From an uncultured Bacteroidota bacterium (lineage in GTDB: Bacteria; Bacteroidota; Bacteroidia; Flavobacteriales; Flavobacteriaceae): a stretch of 64,000 bases of DNA. Shown piece after piece: positions 59,055 to 64,000 of this stretch; positions within the stretch are counted from its first letter, which is position 1; each line of letters starts with the position of its first letter. The notes beneath the pieces are model-generated. The model was given only the letters and a program-made list of their open reading frames with translations, was not told where the DNA came from and did no database searches. A program made the translations under genes and the position numbers. Location: assembly GCA_902605445.1 (NCBI GenBank), contig CACLCL010000002.1, forward strand, positions 1 to 64,000. Direction: 5' to 3'.

Positions 59055-59879
59055 ATGAATTTAAAAATCAGAGATAAATTGCTAAATCTAGAGCAACCTA
59101 AAATAATGGCAATATTAAATGTCACCCCTGATTCATTTTTTGATGGTGGTAAATTTAATACCGAAATAAAAGTTTTGAATCAAGTTGAAAAATTTATCAA
59201 TGAGGGAGCAGATATTATTGATATTGGAGGTTATAGCTCAAGACCTGGTGCTAAAAATATTTCAATCGAAATTGAGCTAAAAAGGGTTATCTCAAATATT
59301 AAACTTATCAGAAAAGAATTTCCTGAAATATTTATATCGATCGATACGTTCAGGAGTGAAGTTGCTAGGGAATCCTATTTTAGTGGTGCCGATATTATTA
59401 ATGATATTTCGGGTGGGAATTTGGATACAGAAATGTTAAAAACTGTCGGTGATTTGGGAGCTCCATACATACTTATGCATATGAGAGGTAATCCTCAAAA
59501 TATGTCTCTTAAAACAAATTATAAAAATATTACACAAGAAATATTAGATTACCTTTCCAATGGTATTGAACTCGCAAAAGAAAATGGAATAAATGATATT
59601 ATTATTGATCCAGGGTTTGGCTTTGCAAAAAATATTAAGCAAAATTTTACTCTATTGAATAATCTGAAGGATTTTAAAGTACTAAACTATCCAATTTTAG
59701 TTGGTATTTCTAGAAAATCAATGATATATAAAACATTAAATATTGAAGTTCAAGAGGCATTGAACGGAACTACAGTTCTTCACACAGTTGCACTTTTGAA
59801 AGGTGCTAATATAATTAGAACCCATGATGTAAAAGAACTTATGGAATGCATTAAATTAATTGATGAATTAGATTGTTAA
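59055..59879 (+). CDS. folP: dihydropteroate synthase
   Basis: 'IMAILNVTPDSFFDGGKF', 'GADIIDIGGYSSRPGA', 'YILMHMRGNPQNM'. Confidence 0.95.
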   Translation: MNLKIRDKLLNLEQPKIMAILNVTPDSFFDGGKFNTEIKVLNQVEKFINEGADIIDIGGYSSRPGAKNISIEIELKRVISNIKLIRKEFPEIFISIDTFRSEVARESYFSGADIINDISGGNLDTEMLKTVGDLGAPYILMHMRGNPQNMSLKTNYKNITQEILDYLSNGIELAKENGINDIIIDPGFGFAKNIKQNFTLLNNLKDFKVLNYPILVGISRKSMIYKTLNIEVQEALNGTTVLHTVALLKGANIIRTHDVKELMECIKLIDELDC

Positions 59880-59910
59880 AGTTTTTTAACTATATATATT
59901 TGTATTAACT

Positions 59911-60702
59911 ATGGAATTTTTTTCTGAAATAATAAATTTTAATATCATTATTGACATCCTTGATTTAATTTTAGTTGCAGGCCTTTTGTATTATGCTTAC
60001 AAACTTTTGAAAGGCACCGTTGCGATAAATATTTTCATTGGTATAATCTTGATTTATATACTTTGGAGAGGCACCCTACTTCTCGATATGGAATTTCTTT
60101 CAAGTATTATCGGTGGTTTTATGAGTGTTGGAATTATTGCCCTAATTGTAGTTTTTCAACCAGAGATTAGAAAATTTTTATTAATGGTGGGTTCCGCAAA
60201 TATTTCTAAAAAAGGTTCTGTATTTGATAAAATAAATTTTTTTAAAAACGAAAAGATTAAAAATTTTACTGATGTTAACACGATTGTAAATGCTTGTTTT
60301 AATATGAGTAAATCAAAAACTGGTGCGTTGATAATTATTGAAATAAACAATAATCTAAATTTTCTTAAAGATTCGGGCGATGAAATGAGCATCCGAGTAG
60401 CACAACCAATTCTTGAAAGTATTTTTTTTAAAAATAGTCCACTTCATGATGGTGCAATAATTATTTCTAATAATATAATTAGAGCTACAAGGGTGGTTTT
60501 ACCAATTAATAATGAAACTAAAATTCCTGCAAAATATGGACTCAGACATCGTGCAGCTGTAAGTATTTCCGAAAAAACTGATGCAATTGCGTTGGTTGTT
60601 TCAGAACAAAATGGTAAAATTTCATACATAAAGAACGGAGAGTTCAAAAAATATAACTCACAACAACACTTAATAAATCTAATTAAAAAAAGCCTAAACT
60701 AA
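59911..60702 (+). CDS. cdaA: diadenylate cyclase CdaA (c-di-AMP synthase)
   Basis: Three TMs plus DAC domain: 'PLHDGAIIISNN', 'YGLRHRAAVSISEKTDA'. Confidence 0.93.
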   Translation: MEFFSEIINFNIIIDILDLILVAGLLYYAYKLLKGTVAINIFIGIILIYILWRGTLLLDMEFLSSIIGGFMSVGIIALIVVFQPEIRKFLLMVGSANISKKGSVFDKINFFKNEKIKNFTDVNTIVNACFNMSKSKTGALIIIEINNNLNFLKDSGDEMSIRVAQPILESIFFKNSPLHDGAIIISNNIIRATRVVLPINNETKIPAKYGLRHRAAVSISEKTDAIALVVSEQNGKISYIKNGEFKKYNSQQHLINLIKKSLN

Positions 60703-60712
60703 ATTACTAGTG

Positions 60713-62464
60713 TTATTTTTTTAATTCGGAATCATAAAGTTTTTTATAAATTCCATTTTTAATTTTTAGCAACTCATTATGCTTACCTTCTTCTACAATT
60801 TTACCCATTTTCATAACAATAATATTATCAGCATTGTAGATGGTACTTAACCTATGTGCAATAATTATTGATGTTCTATTTTTTGTAATATTTTTTATTG
60901 CATTTTGAATCAAAATCTCTGACTCGGTATCAATTGATGAAGTTGCTTCATCTAAAACAAGGATTTGCGGATTTTTTATGTAAACTCTTAAAAAGGAAAT
61001 CAACTGTCTTTGGCCTGTTGAAAGGCCTACGCCTCTTTCTAAAACATTATAATTATACCCTCCCGGTAGAGACTCTATAAAATCATTAATTTGTATGTCA
61101 TTTGCAGCTTTTTTAACATTCTCAAGAGTAATTTTTTTATCATACAATACTATATTATTAAAGATTGTATCTGAAAATAAATGGACATCTTGGGAGATAA
61201 AACCTATATTCTTTCGGAGTGATGAAATAGAATAATCATGAATTTTTATTTCATCAATCATTATTTCACCAGAATCAATCTCATAAAATCTGTTTAGTAA
61301 TTTTATAACTGTTGACTTTCCAGAGCCTGTAGGTCCGACTATTGCATTTACTGTTCCTGGTTTTATATTTAAATTTAAAGATTTTAAAACATTTATATTT
61401 TTCTTGTAAGAAAAATTTACATTTTTATAATTGATTTTACCTTTTAAAGTATTGGCTTTTTTATTACCTGAATCTTTAATCTTCTCGTTTTTATCTAATA
61501 TTTTGAATACCCTTTCTGCTGCAACCATACCCATTAAGAGTGTGTTAAATTTGTTTGCAATTTGATTAAGAGGTCTAAACAACATTGGTATCATCATGAT
61601 AAATGCTGTAAGTTCCCCTATTGATGAAGTATTTTCTAATACAATACTCATTCCACCGTACCAAACTACTAATCCCAATGTTAGTGATGAAAATATTTCA
61701 GCAAATGGAAAGAAAATAGAATTATACCACACCGTTTTAAGCCAAGCTTTTTTATGTCTTTCATTAATTGTTTTGAAATTTTTATATTCAAGTTCTTCTC
61801 TCGCAAATAATTTAACAACATTTATCCCTGTAATTCTTTCTTGTACAAATGAGTTTAAATTCGCAACTTCATTTCTTACTTCCTCAAAAGCCTTTTTCAT
61901 ATACTTTTGAAAAACTTTCGTAGCAAATAAAATGAAGGGTAATGCTAAAAATACAATTAAACTTAATTCAATGTTCATATATATCATTACTGAGCCTACT
62001 ATTAACATTTTTAATAAATCACTAATTATTAAGAATAAACCTTGGCCAAAAATATCAGCAATTCTTTCCATGTCTGTTACAGTCCGTGTAATTAATATTC
62101 CAACAGATGAATCATCATAATATTTCAATTTAAAATTTTGAATATGATTAAATAATTTAACCCTTATATCTTTGACCACCGACTGTCCTAATACACCAGC
62201 ATTATATATAAATAGATAATTTGAAAAAACTTCCATTATAAGAAGTAATAACAAAAACAAAGCATACTCAAAAAACATAAATTTAGTTTGAGCAACTAAA
62301 TTATCATCAACTATTTTTTCAATTACCAAGGGTCTTAATGCAGCGAAAACAGAAAGTCCAATAACCGAAAAAAATGCAACCATGGAATTTTGGTAGTAAT
62401 CTTTGGTAAAGGTGAAAAGCCTTTTCAATAATTTTATATTATAAACTTTGATTTTTTCACTCAT
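60713..62464 (-). CDS. ABC transporter, fused TM/ATPase (MsbA-like exporter)
   Basis: 'VGPTGSGKSTVIKLL', 'GLSTGQRQLISFLRVYI', 'ILVLDEATSSIDTESE'. Confidence 0.93.
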   Translation of the reverse strand: MSEKIKVYNIKLLKRLFTFTKDYYQNSMVAFFSVIGLSVFAALRPLVIEKIVDDNLVAQTKFMFFEYALFLLLLLIMEVFSNYLFIYNAGVLGQSVVKDIRVKLFNHIQNFKLKYYDDSSVGILITRTVTDMERIADIFGQGLFLIISDLLKMLIVGSVMIYMNIELSLIVFLALPFILFATKVFQKYMKKAFEEVRNEVANLNSFVQERITGINVVKLFAREELEYKNFKTINERHKKAWLKTVWYNSIFFPFAEIFSSLTLGLVVWYGGMSIVLENTSSIGELTAFIMMIPMLFRPLNQIANKFNTLLMGMVAAERVFKILDKNEKIKDSGNKKANTLKGKINYKNVNFSYKKNINVLKSLNLNIKPGTVNAIVGPTGSGKSTVIKLLNRFYEIDSGEIMIDEIKIHDYSISSLRKNIGFISQDVHLFSDTIFNNIVLYDKKITLENVKKAANDIQINDFIESLPGGYNYNVLERGVGLSTGQRQLISFLRVYIKNPQILVLDEATSSIDTESEILIQNAIKNITKNRTSIIIAHRLSTIYNADNIIVMKMGKIVEEGKHNELLKIKNGIYKKLYDSELKK

Positions 62465-63207
62465 AGATAAATGTCTTTACTGTAGGAGATTTTTTCTAAA
62501 AAAAGTGCATGTGCTGGTAAAGAAGGACCAGCATAAATTCTATTAGATTTAGTAATAATATATTTTAATTCTTCAAGTGTTGTTTTTCCGATCCCAATCT
62601 CAATTACTGTTCCAATTATAGACCTAACCATATTTCTTAAAAATCTGTTAGCCTGAATTGTAAAAATTATATTTGAAGAATCGATTTCGTAATAAAAATC
62701 AATAATGTCACATTCATAATTTGAAACACCAGAATTTGATTTACAAAATGATTTAAAATTCTTTGTATTTTTTATTATTTTAATTGCCAAATCAATTTTT
62801 TCAAAATCTAAATTGTTCTTATAATAATATTTTGTTGCTGTATTAAAAATATCTTTTTTTTGAGTAATGTAATATTTATATTCACGTGAATTTGCATCAA
62901 ATCTTGAATGAAATTCAGGAATAACTTTTCTTATTTTCTTTATAAATATTTTATCTCCAAAAAATGAATTTAGTTTAAATATAAGCTTTTGTGAATCTAT
63001 TAATTTTGAATAATCAAAATGAGCACACATTTCTTTTGCATGCACACCCGTATCAGTTCTACTAGCGCCAATAACTTTAATCAGCTTTTCATTTAATATT
63101 AGTGATAATCCTTCTTCTAATTTTTGTTGAACGGAAATAGCATTGGGCTGAATTTGCCATCCGTGAAAAAATGATCCATTATAAGAAAGTTGAATTAAAT
63201 ACCTCAA
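62461..63207 (-). CDS. truA: tRNA pseudouridine(38-40) synthase
   Basis: 'YNGSFFHGWQIQPNAISVQ', 'IGASRTDTGVHAKE', 'NRFLRNMVRSIIGT'. Confidence 0.95.
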   Translation of the reverse strand: MRYLIQLSYNGSFFHGWQIQPNAISVQQKLEEGLSLILNEKLIKVIGASRTDTGVHAKEMCAHFDYSKLIDSQKLIFKLNSFFGDKIFIKKIRKVIPEFHSRFDANSREYKYYITQKKDIFNTATKYYYKNNLDFEKIDLAIKIIKNTKNFKSFCKSNSGVSNYECDIIDFYYEIDSSNIIFTIQANRFLRNMVRSIIGTVIEIGIGKTTLEELKYIITKSNRIYAGPSLPAHALFLEKISYSKDIYL

Positions 63208-63234
63208 TATATTATAAATTTGTGAAACAAATAT

Positions 63235-63738
63235 ATGTTAATTATTTTGAGGAAAATTCTTTTAATTTCTGATACACACGGATATATTGATGATAAAATT
63301 ATTGATTATTCTAAAAAGGCTGATGAAATTTGGCATGCAGGTGATATTGGTAATTTAAAAATTATTGATGAATTAAAAAATATAAATAAAGTAAGAGCTG
63401 TTTATGGAAATATTGACAATATAAACATTCGAAAGGATTTAAAAAGAGATTTAAAATTTCAAATTGAGGATTTGAAAGTTTTAATAACTCATATTGGAGG
63501 ATATCCACCAAATTATAATAAAAGAACGATACTAGAGTTACAAAAATATAAACCTGATTTATTTATATGTGGACATTCCCATATATTAAAGATAATGTAC
63601 GATAAAAAATTTAAACTTTTACATATCAATCCAGGGGCTATTGGAAAATATGGATTTCACCAAAAAAGAACAATGGTAAGATTTAAAATCGACAAAAAAG
63701 AAATAAAAAATCTCGAAATTGTTGAATTTGACAGATGA
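63235..63738 (+). CDS. YfcE/MJ0936-type metallophosphoesterase
   Basis: 'ISDTHGYID', 'WHAGDIGN', 'AVYGNIDN', 'CGHSHILK'. Confidence 0.93.
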   Translation: MLIILRKILLISDTHGYIDDKIIDYSKKADEIWHAGDIGNLKIIDELKNINKVRAVYGNIDNINIRKDLKRDLKFQIEDLKVLITHIGGYPPNYNKRTILELQKYKPDLFICGHSHILKIMYDKKFKLLHINPGAIGKYGFHQKRTMVRFKIDKKEIKNLEIVEFDR

Positions 63739-63748
63739 CTAACTATGA

Positions 63749-63961
63749 TCAACGTAGTCTGTTAATTGAACTTAATAACTCAATGTCTTTTTTTATATGA
63801 AAGAAAGCTAAAAATATCAAAATACTACAAAAAAATGGATTTAAGATTGCTGCAAAAAGAAGTAATTCAAAAAATTTAGATGGCATTATCGAAATTAGAG
63901 TATCAAAAGCTATATAAAAGTAGAATAAAGTGAAAATAGACATGAATAAACTAAGTTTCAA
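63749..63961 (-). CDS. small two-TM hypothetical protein (near window edge)
   Basis: 70 aa, hydrophobic, converges with the metallophosphoesterase. Confidence 0.45.
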   Translation of the reverse strand: MKLSLFMSIFTLFYFYIAFDTLISIMPSKFFELLLFAAILNPFFCSILIFLAFFHIKKDIELLSSINRLR

Positions 63962-64000
63962 TGCTAGATTTGATAATAATAATTGTATTCTTCTTTTTTT

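Overview
AT-rich chromosomal segment of a marine flavobacterium (Bacteroidota). Supporting signs are several T9SS C-terminal sorting domains, TAnnTTTG -7-like boxes, a proteorhodopsin plus blh pair, eukaryote-type GlnII, and housekeeping genes in flavobacterial style (prfA, pyrF, grpE-dnaJ, tpiA-prmA, folP-cdaA, truA, rpsU-xer). No prophage, CRISPR array or IS element was recognised. The most interesting region is about 7831-11146. A 45-bp exact copy of the 3' half of tRNA-Thr(GGT) lies 3.3 kb downstream of the intact tRNA-Thr(GGT), in the same orientation. Between the copies are an AIPR-family (abortive-infection-like) gene, a second degenerate and split tRNA-Thr-like element, a truncated HExxH metallopeptidase remnant and a secreted TPR protein. 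I read this as a small integrase-less tRNA-targeted islet, possibly two in tandem and tycheposon- or satellite-like. It sits where tuf would be expected after this tRNA cluster. Other points: a perfect Shine-Dalgarno before rpsU in a lineage that rarely uses SD; a tRNA-Arg(ACG) with apparent A19-U56 and A15-U48 tertiary pairs; a 1339-aa FG-GAP/ASPIC + vanadium-haloperoxidase-like + T9SS fusion; an NtrC-type regulator without the Fis HTH; and a surface polysaccharide locus with a sulfotransferase. All calls come from reading the sequence and the supplied ORF translations. No database search was run.
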